A stretch of DNA of 64,000 nucleotides from Dryococelus australis. Lineage: Eukaryota > Arthropoda > Insecta > Phasmatodea > Phasmatidae. Both the position numbers and the translations under genes were made by a program. The notes beneath the pieces are model-generated. The model made no database searches. It was not told where the DNA came from and saw only the letters and a program-made list of their open reading frames with translations. The stretch covers positions 296,199,966 to 296,263,965 of the forward strand of contig CM057009.1 in assembly GCA_029891345.1 (NCBI GenBank). The letters are read 5' to 3'. Within the stretch, counting starts at the first letter, position 1. Every line of letters starts with the position of its first letter. This document shows positions 48,209 to 64,000 of this stretch, in pieces.

Positions 48209-48683
48209 GCTATTTACTAAAGTGAGTCTTCACCAGGAACATGGTTTTTCACTATCTAAAAAGGAAGTAAAATTTGTTGTGAGAAAGTTAAATGAAAGAT
48301 GCTGTGACTTATTACACTTTCTCTTTGGGAGAGTAGGAGTCCCCTACATGTAAACTACTCTATACATGTTGAATATATATATATATATATTTTTGTTTGC
48401 ACATATTCACTTAAATGTGTAAATCATCATATATAGCTAACAACAGCAATGTAGTATCAAATAATGGTATTTATTTCTTATAAAAAAAAACACTTGAAGA
48501 ACCCAAAATGATAATTTTGGGAATTTTTACTACATAGAAATAGATATGTACTAAAATGGATTGACGCATTTAAAATAGAAGTAGAAATTTTCAGGTCTCA
48601 TATTTAATGAATGGTGCTTAACATAACAGATAATCTTAATTGGACAAACCTTAAACATTTTTATAAATATAAAAAACTTTTAC

Positions 48684-48952
48684 CTGTCTTCCGACTCTTG
48701 CATCAGATGGCGCAAACAAAACACAGACTATACAGAAACCACCACTATGTTTGGCACTGTAGGTGAGCAAGTTGAATTGTTTTAACCACTCTCATTTAAA
48801 TCTTCTTTGCAGCCTTCCTCCGGTTTTATTTGGAAAGTTGAACCCAGTTGGAAGTTTCCAGGGCTCTTTCATAGCTGTTCGCTAACATGCAATGACTTCC
48901 CAACAGCTAATGGTATATCATAGGGTTCACATATTTCTGTGTCAAAATTTGC
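48684..48952 (-). pseudogene. hAT-like transposase, TTF zinc-finger exon
   Basis: The acceptor tttgtttacag precedes GCAAATTTTG. The reading frame contains YDIPLAVGKSLHVS, then (frame change) MKEPWKLPTGFNFPNKTGG, RFK, stop, EWLKQFNLLTYSAKHSGGFC and IVCVLFAPSDARVGRQ, and the donor gtaaaag. The FC..C.LF pair with preceding basic and aromatic residues matches the TTF-type zinc finger that precedes DUF4371 in this hAT group. Phase 0 at the donor matches the following exon. One internal stop and a frame change show decay. Confidence 0.75.
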
Positions 48953-49164
48953 CTGTAAACAAAGAATTCACGAATACAGTTAATATCATATGGATGGTTG
49001 GTTTACTTATTAATTGTTATTTGTGGGAAAATATTAATTACTGCTAGAGTTGATATATGCGAGTCGTTAAGAGACGATTTACCTGTATCTCACTACTGGA
49101 AAATTCCCGATCGCCAGAGCCGAGAATTGAACACAGGACTACCATATTATGGGCAGTGTTACTA

Positions 49165-49583
49165 TAGGCTGTTCACAATAAAATGAGCACTTTTGAAAGC
49201 CCTGCTTAAAATCTACTTGTATGCACTATGTGTATTCTTCCGCATTATGTAATGTTAACATTGACACGGACATCATCATTTTATTCATGCACCGGTGAAG
49301 TGAAACTGTAAAATTATTACAAAATTAAATATTTTACAAATTTGCTCATTTTTACACTTTGATGCATAAAAAAAAAGAAGCGAAAGAAATAATTTAAGTA
49401 AACAGTAACGTTTACCTAACACTTTGTATTTGATGTTAAGATACCTAACTATTTTCCCATCCATTGTTAACAACTTAACTGTGTGCATGTCACTCAGGGC
49501 AGCCGTTAAAATACACGCAGGCAGGAGCGTGACTTTTTTCTAAGGTTGATTTCGAAAGTGCTCACTTTATTGTGAACGGCCTT
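49165..49583. mobile_element. Mariner-type MITE, copy 3 of 3
   Basis: Begins TAGGCTGTTCACAATAAAAT and ends with the inverse of AAGGCCGTTCACAATAAAG, with TA on both sides (49163-49164; 49584-49585). At 419 bp it is nearly twice the length of the other two copies, so it has extra internal sequence or is the longer parent form. Confidence 0.85.
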
Positions 49584-49969
49584 TAAGGTCAATTCTACTC
49601 AGGTTGGGAACAAAACGAGATTTCTTATCAGGGACTTTGGCATAGGGAACATTTCCGCTGTTAGGTGCGCAGTGTTCCGAAATGTAACTTTTAATTAAAA
49701 TTTTAAGCTACATGAATAATAAAAGAGAAAGATTTTACTTAGTTACGAAGTTATTTTATATTTGATTTATGATTATTGCAATTATTTTATTTTTTTTAAC
49801 ATAGAAAATAGAGAAAATCCAGTACACATGCGACACTAGCGCTTAGCTAGTGGCAAAAATGTTTGGTTGCAAAACTTTTAACATTCATCTTTCCAGCCTG
49901 TAGTAGAATAAACCTTAGTGTTTCTAACCATTTCTTAAAATTAATTTTTGATTGACTCTTTTACTCTAA

Positions 49970-50143
49970 CGAAGTGTGTATGCAGTCATGACTTATTCAA
50001 AAGTATGGTGATGTGACTCATACAGACATAACACATTTAACATTCATGCCTTACCTGGTATTTGAACCTCGAACTCATACTGTACGCCGGCATGTGACTG
50101 AGTATACTATGGAGGTCAATGCCACTACACCACAAAAGCGAGC
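49970..50143 (-). mobile_element. tRNA-derived SINE, family B
   Basis: Minus strand: TTTTGTGGTGTAGTGGCA (A-box region), then GAGGTTCAAATACC (B-box region) and GGTAAGGCATG. The head motif order matches the fragment at 36366-36440. The 3' limit is approximate and no target duplication was found. Confidence 0.5.
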
Positions 50144-50225
50144 ATAATCAAGATTGGATCATAAAAAAATGTTCAAGTTATTATACACCTACTACAGGAC
50201 AAAAGGAAACATTTATAACAGTGAA

Positions 50226-50360
50226 CATACATTTCTTAAATGGGGGAGCTGGAGGTTCTGGGGTTGAATCCCGGGTAAGGCATGGGTGTTAATTTTGGTT
50301 AGGTTATAAGTTAGTCTGTAAGCCGTCCCCTGCTAAGCTTTCAAGCATAAAACTGGGGGA
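50226..50360 (+). mobile_element. tRNA-derived SINE, partial
   Basis: GAGGTTCTGGGGTTGAATCC (B-box region) then GGGTAAGGCATG, the same succession seen inverted at 50044-50075. The segment then runs GTCTGTAAGCCGTCCCCTGC. Probably a 5'-truncated family-B copy in the opposite orientation to its neighbour. Confidence 0.5.
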
Positions 50361-50895
50361 TATTAAAAAGCCCTTTACACTACAGTACAATAAATTTCTT
50401 TAACATTCATTTTGGTTTACAGCGAGATTTATTTACTGCAAAAAAAAAATCCTTTGCTATAAAGAAAACACTTCTACTGTGTAGCAATATAAAATGATTT
50501 ATACTATTTAGGGTTCATAAGTCTGTTCCAGTCGTGAATGTACTATAGTTTTGCATTATAATTACAAAATTTGTAAACTAATAAATATGGCTTACTCTGT
50601 CACAACATTATAAACATTAGTATAATATAAAATATTCACCGAAATGGCTCTATAGCATTTTTTAGTAGCAAAAACATTAAACACACAACATGAGTCGTAA
50701 CAATTTTAATTCTAAAACAAAGCTCTGGATTTAAACAGAAATTTCCCAGATTTATTTACATGCTGATTAGACCATTGGTGGCTCAATGGTTCTTCCTCGT
50801 ATTATTGCAAATTATAAATAGTTTAACGTACATTATACTTCTCAAATTTTCAAATTTTTTAATGCCTAATTTAAAATGTACGGCTTTAGTCTTAC

Positions 50896-51131
50896 CTCTC
50901 TTTGATTAGATGCTGTTGGACTTGATTGACTTGAGTCTGAGGATCACACTTACATAACTGTTTACTTGGAACTGGACACTTGTCACAGGTATTTTCTTCG
51001 TTGCTATCGCCTTTGCTGAAATAATCTGTTAATAGTCGTTTCATACTTGGAATATAGAATTTACCATACTCAGCTGGCAACCTCACGCTAGCAGGAAAAC
51101 TTCTTAACAGGGTTTCACTAATTGTTTTCAA
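50896..51131 (-). pseudogene. hAT-like transposase, probable N-terminal exon
   Basis: Open frame from ATG with SMKRLLTDYFSKGDSNEE, a charged region with a Cys pair (TCDKCPVP, CKCD) and HLIKER. It ends at a good donor (GAGAG then gtaaga). MKR.LTDYF resembles the usual start of hAT transposases (a short basic segment plus a Phe/Tyr-Phe motif). Same strand and position as expected for a first exon. The phase does not match the next exon, so the linkage is inferred. Confidence 0.45.
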
Positions 51132-51284
51132 TGGATCTACATCAATTTAAAAAAAATTAGACCAAAGCTTTTTATGGAAGGTTTATTCATATTCAGCTGA
51201 ATTTTGTAGCCTTTTAATGTCAGACATTACTTAATTCAAATAAGAATATACCCTAGAAGCCCTGACCTCTATTTGTCACCAAAA

Positions 51285-51785
51285 ATGTTGAGAAACATTG
51301 AGCGGAACCAGTTTTGATGAATATGAAATCAGTTTTCAGTTGTTTCTTGCAGGAAAATACTAATTTATATTAATAGATATGCATCTTCTGAACAAAATGA
51401 TTTCTTGTAAGGGCATACAAGATATTCCTCTGTCACCTACTAATCCATAAACAAACATTGAGCGGCATCAAGTTCTGCAGAATACAAAGTCCATTTTCAG
51501 TAGCTTCTTGCAGGAAAATAAGAGGATTTGTTATTGAAATATTAATTTATTTTGATAGATATGCTTCTTATCAATAAACTGATATCTTGTAAGGGCATAC
51601 AAGATACTTCTTTGTCTCCTACTAATTCGTAAACACCAAGCCCAAAGTGCTAACTCATGGCATGTGCAAGTGGAATCTTACCTAACTATTGGAGAATATG
51701 GTTATGAATTATTAATTAATGAAGGTTGTAAAGAAAAAATCTTACTGACTGTATCTATTCACCTCTGTCTTAGAAATCCCACTTT
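51285..51785 (+). repeat. Dispersed repeat, copy 2 of 3, with internal duplication
   Basis: Contains AACATTGAGCGG at about 51294 and again at 51457. Each is followed by TTTCTTGCAGGAAAATA or its near match and a TTGTAAGGGCATACAAGATA segment, giving a ~165-bp direct repeat inside the copy. The rest aligns with 55600-55960 and 8640-8975. Confidence 0.65.
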
Positions 51786-51788
51786 TGC

Positions 51789-52017
51789 AAATGAAGGGGT
51801 GATGGTGGCTGAGCAGTAAACCTGCTCGCCTTCCACCAAGGTGAACAGGGTTCAATCCCCGGCCGGGCCACTTCCAGATTTTTGCATGTGGGAATCGTGC
51901 CAGACGATGACCCCTGTCAGCAGATTTTCTCTGTGATCTCCCCTTAAACCCGACTTTTCATTCCAGCGCTGCTCTATATTCACCTCAATCACCCTCATCA
52001 GCTCTCAAGACCTTGCA
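51789..52017 (+). mobile_element. tRNA-derived SINE family A
   Basis: Starts GGTGATGGTGGCTGAGCAGT (A-box region), then CAGGGTTCAATCCCCGGCC (B-box region), body with GGGAATCGTGCCAGACGATG, and ends GCTCTCAAGACCTT. The 3' tail present in other copies is missing. A target duplication is not clear. Confidence 0.85.
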
Positions 52018-55590
<3,573 letters not shown>

Positions 55591-55599
55591 CACAGTAAG

Positions 55600-55960
55600 A
55601 TTGTCTGATATGAAAATTTGCCGAGTTCAAAAGCATTTTCAATAGTTTCTTGCGGGAAAATCAGAGAATGTGTTATTGAATTATTTATTTATTTCAATAG
55701 ATACATGTTTTCTAAATAAATTGATATCCTCAAAGGTCATATAAGATACCCCATTGTCACCCAATATTGCATAAGCACCGAGCCAGAGTGCCATGTGATT
55801 CATTGCATGTGCAAAGGTGTGGTTTTGAATTATAAATTATTGGAGGTCATAAAGAAACTCATCAAATACCCACATTTATTCACCTTAGCCTTAAAATTAA
55901 ACATTTTGAAATCAAATATTACCACTTTAAAAGACAGGTATTTGCCAAATAAAAAGGCAG
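55600..55960 (+). repeat. Dispersed repeat, copy 3 of 3
   Basis: Shares TTTCTTGCGGGAAAATCAGA, GTGGTTTTGAATTATAAATT and TTAAAAGACAGGTATTTGCC, in order, with 8640-8975. The middle (GGTCATATAAGATACCCCATTGTCACC) matches the copy near 51600. Confidence 0.65.
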
Positions 55961-57048
55961 CTTTCTACATACAATCTCCAAGTATGCATGGCCTATACAG
56001 TGAATAAAGGAACTGTGCAGGCAAGTAAAAAATCAGCTTCAAGCCACTTGTTTGGCAGCCAAGAAAGGAAGGTTGGTCGGAAGTGACAGATTGAAAAGGA
56101 GAGGGGGGGGGGTTAGGGGGGTTAGGAAGTGAGCATAAGTATGTGAGACACATCACATGATGAGACAAAGAATGCATAATAACCCTCCTTCCTCTATCCC
56201 TTGTCAAACAACCTCCTGCCAAGCCTCTGGCAGGTGGTATTTATTGCTTTACACTGCCAGGAGCCAAAATAATCAAGTCAGTGACAGCACTGTGCCACAA
56301 AAGCCAGTTATCCAGGAAATTCATAACTGTGCATAATAGATCCATGTACCATGTTTGAGGAAACTGTTTACAAAATAATCAGTGGATAATTGAAACCAGA
56401 GTTCAAAAAGCCTTGGTTGACAAGGGATTATGTAAGTAGTACTCTTAACATAGAGAATAGCCAGCAAGATATTGTGATTTTAATGTGATAGTGCTTCATT
56501 AGCTAAAGTCTCTGTAAAGTTAACTGATAGCCAATAGGGAAAATTTGCTGATTATCCTAATAATCAATATTGACTATTGTATTGCAAACTGTTTGCCTTA
56601 CTGAGGGGATAATTATATGATGCTCCTTAAGAAGGGAAAACATATACATTTATTTACAGAATGGCAGGTCTGTATTGTGGGCTAAATACATTCATTTGCA
56701 ACTCTGACAACCTTTACCTCCATTTAGTTTTGAGCTACTTAGAGTTTACTGCAGTTACAAGCAATGCATGTTCACAAGCTCACTATATTGCGACTGATAT
56801 ATTCTAAAGAGGACGCTGAGCACAGAGTATAAAATAGTCACAATTATTTATGCACACACTTTGTTTAATTCTGATGTGATGAAGATGTGAGTAGTAGACT
56901 AGGGATTTTGGATTTGCCTTTTGATACTAAAATCTGCTGTTATTCAAGATAGATACTTTTAGAATATTGGCTATGCTTAAGTTCTAGTTTCCATATATGT
57001 CCTGGTAGAAAATGTTGTTTTATTAGTAGCAGCACATCAAAGCGTAGT
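55961..57048. other. NIT2 intron, no feature recognised
   Basis: AT-rich apart from a G-rich patch at 56099-56125. The left end of Tc1 copy 2 should lie here but its inverted repeat was not found. Confidence 0.4.
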
Positions 57049-58448
57049 ATGCCTCGGACACGAGTTTAACAGCATTTTGAACTATTAGATCCTTTTGAGA
57101 GAGGTTGCATTGTAGGACTGCAGGAAGTAGGACGTTCATTTCAATGTATTGTGCACATTACTGGTCACCTGAATATTACTGTAGCATGCTATTCAGTGGA
57201 TAGAGGAAGGCATGCACACATGACACGCAGGATCTAGAAGACTGCCACAAATACACTGAGGTAAAAATGAAGGATTGTCTGATGAGTGGAATGCCACAGT
57301 TGGGGACATTCTCTGAGCAGTGATGTTCACCCTGCAGCATCCTGTGAGTGCCAGTAACATAGATAGACAGCTTCACAACACACAACTACATGTACACAGA
57401 CAGTTACGACTCAACTTAACATTACATAAACGTCAACAGACTGTAATTTATATCACAAATGACTGTCATGGAGTCATGTAGAATGGCAGCAGGTAACCTT
57501 CAGTGATGAATCTTGATTTTGTCTTGGTGGCGATGAACAATGCATCTATGTGCAGGGGCAATGTAAAGATGAACAGTGTGTTCTCACATGCTCAGATGGT
57601 CAAGTATAATGGTGCGGGGTGTGATTTCGTATGATGCCCAATCACCGTTGGTCTTGGGGCCATGGTGGTGGAGTGGTCAGAATACTCGCCTTCCACTTTG
57701 ATGAACCGATTCCTTGTGGAGTCACTCCCAAATTTTCACATGTGGAATTTGTGCCGGAAGATGTGGCTGGTTGACCGGTTTTCTCAGGGATCTCCCGTTT
57801 CCCCCAACCTTGCATTCTGGTGCTTCTCCATACTCACCTCGTTTCACTCCAGTGGCTCTAAAGACCTTCATTTTAATAGCCACCCAAATCTCTCCACTCC
57901 ACTTCATCATTGGTCTTCATCATGGGCACTTCGACAGACCAAAGGTACATTTATGAAGTCCTGCAACCAGTGGTCCTGCTGTTTGTGAACACCCAAGCCA
58001 GAGCTCTATTTCAACAGGACAATGCTTGTCCTCATATCGCTGTATTCTCAAGAGCATGCCTTGAAGCCATGGATACTAGGTTAAGGCCAACCACATCATC
58101 AGACATAGAACTAATTGAAAACATGGGATACTATTGGTCATTTTATCATGACTTTACCCCTACCACAAAATCTGCAGGAACTGCCATCATATATTAAAGC
58201 TCCATAGGATGGATTGCTGCAGAACACAATTAAGGACCTCTACAACTCCATGCCATGACTCCTTGCAGAATGTGTTCACAAACATGATGGCCCAAAATTA
58301 TAGTGAGAGACATATCTGAAGCACAATAAATATTACTCGTACCATTTTCAATTTTTAATAACTTCTTGTTCTTGGTGACTTTGCCATCCTTCCGACTAGC
58401 ACTGCAATCCGACATTCCTGATTGGTGCAACTATTTTTTTGATGAGTC
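57049..58448 (+). mobile_element. Tc1-like transposon copy 2, split by a SINE
   Basis: The transposase starts MPRTRV, stop, QHFELLDPFERGCIVGLQEV, then VTFSDES (first catalytic Asp retained). After the SINE it resumes FIMGTSTDQRYIYEVLQPV, then FQQDNACPHIAVFSRACLEA (second Asp retained) and SSDIELIENM (third acidic residue retained). The closing LYNSMP motif precedes AATAAA at 58324. Many stops and frameshifts lie between. The right end ATTTTTTTGATGAGTC, before TA, is related to the terminus of the copy at 30836-32340. The left terminus was not identified, so the start given is that of the transposase. Confidence 0.8.
57656..57909 (+). mobile_element. tRNA-derived SINE family A inside Tc1 copy 2
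   Basis: Head GGGGCCATGGTGGTGGAGTG, body with GGAATTTGTGCCGGAAGATG, tail CTAAAGACCTTC. It is flanked by identical TTGGTCTT (57648-57655 and 57910-57917). Deleting the SINE and one duplication restores the transposase reading across the junction (AQSPLV then FIMGT). This gives the insertion order: Tc1 first, SINE second. Confidence 0.93.
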
Positions 58449-58732
58449 TATAATATATCATTAAGACTCCCCTAAATATAACAGTTGTGTCTCTGTAAAT
58501 AACTTTTATTTTCTCCTTACATTCACCAAAGCTGCTCACGCAATCAATTTGTCCCTCAACCCTACGTATAAATTGCTATATAAATCTGTAAAAATAAGCA
58601 ATTTATAACATTACAAATCTTAACGTTGATCTTTTATATGATGCATGGTCTAGTGATGATATTTCCTACCGTGTTCACAACTCTGTACACTGGAAGACAT
58701 GGGAAATCGCAGAGAAGTGAATCAATACTTAC

Positions 58733-58879
58733 TTGTGCCATATGGAGAGTTGAAACATTCAGGCAATGCTACCACACTGGACCCATTTTCCTTTGCTACC
58801 TTCACAAAATTTACAGCTCTTTTAATATTTTCAGTCTTGTTGGCACCTACAGCCAACTGAATCACTGCCATACGAAATC
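58733..58879 (-). CDS. NIT2: Omega-amidase NIT2, catalytic-glutamate exon
   Basis: Encodes FRMAVIQLAVGANKTENI, KRAVNFVKVAKENG, then SVVALPECFNSPYGT. The glutamate of ALPECFNSPYG is the catalytic base (Glu43 in human NIT2); FR.A.IQL is the conserved start of the nitrilase fold. A strong acceptor (a run of T then aacag) precedes GATTTCG and the donor is CACAA then gtaagt. The exon begins with two bases of a split codon, so at least one short upstream exon carries the initiator and a few residues. It was not identified between 58880 and 64000. No disruption is present. Confidence 0.95.
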
Positions 58880-61059
<2,180 letters not shown>

Positions 61060-61110
61060 CACTTAAATGACAAAAGTCACGGGATACCCATCTAATAACG
61101 TGTAGCTCGA
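61060..61110 (+). mobile_element. Tc1/mariner-type terminus, single end
   Basis: After TA (61058-61059) the sequence CACTTAAATGACAAAAGTCA ... GGGATACCC matches a very common Tc1/mariner terminal repeat of insects. The opposite terminus was not found; the element may be truncated by the neighbouring gag-like sequence. Confidence 0.5.
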
Positions 61111-61313
61111 ATAAGTGCCTTAACTCGACGTTTTGTTCAGTTAATTTTGATGTAGAGGTTATGTTGTTTGAAAAGTGTGAACATTGTAAATTTCTTGTTG
61201 TAATAGGTCACTTTTTGTTCTTGTTTCTCATTTTTTAAGTTTTCAAATGCATTTATAAATTTGTTTCTATCTAAAATATTATATTCATACAGGTTAAATA
61301 TTTGCCATTCATT

Positions 61314-62290
61314 ATGGCGAGTAGCCAAGAAAGAACACGAGAAAGTGAAGGTGACAATGTTTTAGGTTTTGAACAGGAAACAAATGTATACTTATCAAAC
61401 TTAACTGATATAGAAGTAAACGCTTCAGGTTCAGGCCTTGGTAATACAAACAGGGAAACTCGGAGAAAAGAGATTACGGAAATAAGTGATCAAATAGACC
61501 AAGTCTGATCTTACGGCTTTTGACAGAACAAAACAAAAAGAATTTAGAAATGAGTTTCATGAGTTAGTAGGAAAATTCAATGGGTTTGAAACAGATTTCG
61601 AGGAAAAATTTGACAAACATTTAACTGAATTTAACCATTTGAAAGGGACTGTAAATAATGTGAAGAGTACAGTAAATAATAACACTAAGGTTTTGTTTCC
61701 GAATGTGAAAACCGGGTTGTAGAATTGTCAAAGTCTATTTCGGTGAATTAACATCAACTTGTCAAATGTCAAAACAGATTAGAAACTGTAGCACAAAATT
61801 ACAAGGGTTTGGAAACTAATGTAAACTAAATTCAGATATCACAGTAACAGAAAAAGGAACTTGTTCCTGCACAAGAGGATAAATTTTTTAGAAAACAGTC
61901 GTGAAATAGAAAGGGTGTTGGTACAAGTCCATGGAAAAACAAGAGAGGTACTGCAAAGTTAAATACATATACAACAGTTGGAAGAGTTTTTAGTAGAAAA
62001 TATTGAAGAAAATTTTCTGGAAAGTATGGCAATAGGCCAACATTTAGAAAATATTAAGGAGGGAGTAAAAAGTATAAAACAGAAATGTAAACACCTTTGT
62101 GAGGAGAAAAGTAACCAACAACAGAGGTGTGAGTTCTATGTACACAAAGAGGATAAATTTGTTTCCTCTGTTGATGAAATAAATGATTTTGATAGAGCAG
62201 TACCTAAATTTTATGGGGACAATAGGGAACCAAATCCCATTCCGTTCATACATAAATGTGAAGGATACTCAAATCTAATGAACAAGTAAA
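61314..62290 (+). pseudogene. Retrotransposon gag-like gene, frameshifted
   Basis: Starts MASSQERTRESEGDNV. The following sequence, with stops and frame changes, is rich in Lys, Glu, Asn and Gln with predicted coiled-coil character (FETDFEEKFDKHLTEFNHL). A later frame (61978-62289) continues LVENIEENFLESMAIGQHL and KQKCKHLCEEK, then VPKFYGDNREPNPIPFIHK. The last block resembles the Ty3/gypsy gag motif 'F.G...ENP..FI..', and the coiled coil upstream is usual for these proteins. No protease, reverse transcriptase or LTR was found. A long stretch of the core gag helices is missing after 62290. Confidence 0.5.
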
Positions 62291-62716
62291 ACTTTATTAC
62301 AATTTTCTGCACAAACTAAATGTGTTATGCTTTGTGTAGAATTTGAAGTAGTTACAATTTAAATTTCAAGTGATTTTCATGTTTGTTGTTCTCATGTTCA
62401 TTTCAATGGTATGAATATTTGTCATGTTTGCTTAAGATTGTTTGAAGTGTAATGTGTCTTACGTATTTTTGCATCCATTAAATGTTTCTTTTAATGAGTC
62501 AGAACTACTGTCCGCACATCAGCTCTGAAACCCTGGGAGGAATGCGACCTTGAAACAATAAGCCGCCACGCTATACGACTGTACTATCGTACAAGGAAAA
62601 CATTCTCACCTCTTGCCTACGGGGTCGCTAATGGTGAATCCAGATTTGCTTGTTCACTGCACGCGCCTGATGCACTGGAGGAATCACTACTGTCATCAAG
62701 ACGTACAACTATACTG
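62291..62716. other. AT-rich DNA between two transposon remnants
   Basis: Nothing recognised; a more GC-rich part starts at about 62510. Confidence 0.4.
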
Positions 62717-62935
62717 TCAATTACATCTGATACAACACCGTCCTTTTCCCAGCTTCTCGGTAACCCACTTTATGAAATTAACACTGTTCATTTGGCAGTG
62801 ATAGCCACCACTGGCAGTGCTGGCTTTATAGACAAGGAGAGCATTTTTGATAAATCCGTTAATACCCCCAGCATGTACTACAATTAATTGGTTACCCGAA
62901 TTCACATTAGCTTGTATGCCAAACACATCTTCATG
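62717..62935 (-). pseudogene. IS630/Tc1-type DDE transposase fragment
   Basis: Minus-strand frame: SGNQLIVVHAGGINGFIKNA, then LLVYKASTASGGYHCQMNSV and NFIKWVTEKL. This matches a widespread insect DDE-superfamily transposase segment (LIV.HAG...GF..NA L...K....GDYH.EMN...F.KW...KL) between the first and second catalytic aspartates. The following block expected to contain DNA.YH is not found, and flanking frames are broken. Only this part is recognisable. Confidence 0.65.
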
Positions 62936-64000
62936 TTACCAACATTTACCAAATGTTAAATTACCATCTATCCGTCACATCTATGTAGATTATTTATTTC
63001 CCACCTTGCCTGTGCTGTTTCAACTAGATAGTCGTGGCGCCAAGATACGATGTCAGGTCTCTCAATTAATATCTTCCTGTGACTTTGCAATTTTTTCCCA
63101 TCAAAAACCTAGTTGCTTTACCATTATGCAAAATCCTGAATCATCCGCCGAATTACACATCAATCAAAGTCATCAATATTCATGACAGTATGTCACGGCC
63201 TAGTTTTCCGTCATTTACCCGGCGTGTGCAAGATACCGCCCTCCCCACTGTTATCTAGTTCTTTCTGTTCCTTCTATAACTTTTTTAATAATATCTGCGA
63301 CACTCCAGCATAGTCTGCAGCTCTTGCTGTCGCCTGGTTTACTGTGAAAGCATAACATTTTTGTTTTGCCTCTTCATCACACTTTGCAATTATATTACTT
63401 ACGAATCTCCGGCCCTAGAATGCACAGCGGTGTTTTTCTCCCGGACAGACATAACACTCGCAGCGGCGATGTTCACGACACTTCGGAGCTAAATGTGTTA
63501 CTGCAGATAGTACATGCATGACCAAGCTTCCCACTCCCCGCTGTCACTCACTGTCTTGCCTTCGCCATTCCTCATACCCTGCAGTTTCAGAAGTGGCCGC
63601 TGACAGTATTCATTTCACTATTTACCTGTGATTACAAGTAGAAATCAGACATAATTTCATTACAATGAAAGTTTTAAGCATTTTTTTCTTGCTGTGTGCC
63701 AGTCTAAGGGAAGCTGACTCATGTGGCGTCATATCATTTTAGCTAGATGCCTTATACATAGTTGTCTGGTCATGCGGAGGGCCCTTCATAAAGGTAAAAG
63801 GCAACAACATAAGGTCGAGCCCCACAAGAGTAATTTCGCCTACTTATTCACAGTGTATAAAAAAACACATACACACGTACATCGAACCTTATTTTGTTAT
63901 TTACTTAGGTTCAACATACAATGTTTTCTTTATTTTGTGTCTTACTAAAAATTACAAATGCTTAAAAGTAAGCAGAAAGGTAGTAAAATAAATAAAAAAA
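62936..64000. other. No feature recognised at the right edge
   Basis: Mixed composition, GC-richer at 63180-63600. Short frames lack motifs. It may include more of the decayed DDE element or upstream NIT2 sequence. Confidence 0.35.

Larger units (their letters stand above)
45570..48683. other. Intron of the hAT-like gene, with its own inserts
   Basis: Bounded by the donor (CAG then gtaaaag at 48684) and acceptor (atatgtttcag at 45570) of the hAT-like exons, which join in frame. It contains a candidate transposon (45974-48208) and a purine tract. The remainder is AT-rich. Confidence 0.6.
48953..50895. other. First intron of the hAT-like gene, with repeats
   Basis: Between the N-terminal exon donor (GAGAG then gtaaga) and the TTF exon acceptor. 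It contains a mariner-type MITE and two tRNA-derived SINE pieces. The codon phases of exons 1 and 2 as I place them do not match, so either exon 1 is misplaced or an indel has occurred. Confidence 0.45.
39715..51131 (-). mobile_element. Multi-exon hAT-type transposase gene, decayed
   Basis: A hAT transposon related to the ZMYM1/DUF4371 group on the minus strand, wholly inside a NIT2 intron. Its pieces in order are a short N-terminal exon (51131-50896), a TTF-type zinc-finger exon (48952-48684), the catalytic-core exon (45569-44259) and the C-terminal part (41466-40515). The exon 2/exon 3 junction has GT-AG sites and stays in frame, so this is a spliced gene rather than one broken frame. CAGTGGCGGATCTAGC at 39715 matches typical hAT termini and probably marks the 3' end. 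The 5' terminus was not found. Later insertions lie within. Confidence 0.72.

Overview
This is a eukaryotic, AT-rich, repeat-dense window with no prokaryotic features. GT-AG introns of 5 to 21 kb, tRNA-derived SINEs, and pogo, Tc1/mariner, hAT, piggyBac and Ty3-like elements point to a large-genome arthropod. The SINE type and intron sizes suggest an insect, perhaps a polyneopteran such as an orthopteran, cockroach or stick insect; that placement is inference.

One host gene is clear: a NIT2-type omega-amidase (nitrilase superfamily) on the minus strand. Four coding exons were found, in transcript order 58879-58733, 37979-37794, 17364-17196 and 11454-11221. Splice sites and codon phases agree at every junction and the Glu-Lys-Cys catalytic triad is intact. 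The exons give about 245 residues, so only a few N-terminal and roughly 25-30 C-terminal residues are missing; the exons for these were not found. The 736 coding bases span 47.7 kb.

Nearly everything else is mobile DNA, mostly inside the NIT2 introns. 1-11 kb (3' of the gene or in its last intron) holds a possible Ty3-like remnant, a pogo-like element, an LTR-like promoter unit, a hAT element with a perfect 8-bp target duplication and a nested MITE, and an 800-bp foldback element. The 11.5-17.2 kb intron holds a Harbinger-like MITE, a piggyBac 3' end, a SINE and a mariner-type MITE. The 17.4-37.8 kb intron holds two mariner-like wrecks, a Tc1 copy split by a SINE, another MITE and a pogo-like element with an internal 176-bp tandem repeat. 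The 38-58.7 kb intron holds the most unusual object: a decayed multi-exon hAT-type transposase gene (TTF zinc finger, RNase-H-like core, C-terminal dimerisation domain) on the same strand as NIT2, interrupted by a pogo MITE, a microsatellite and a 2.8-kb insert. A second Tc1 copy split by a second SINE follows. 59-64 kb holds a decayed gag-like gene and a DDE transposase fragment.

The genes do not form a pathway. The main story is NIT2 carrying layered transposon insertions whose relative ages can be read from nesting and target-site duplications. No intact autonomous element was found.
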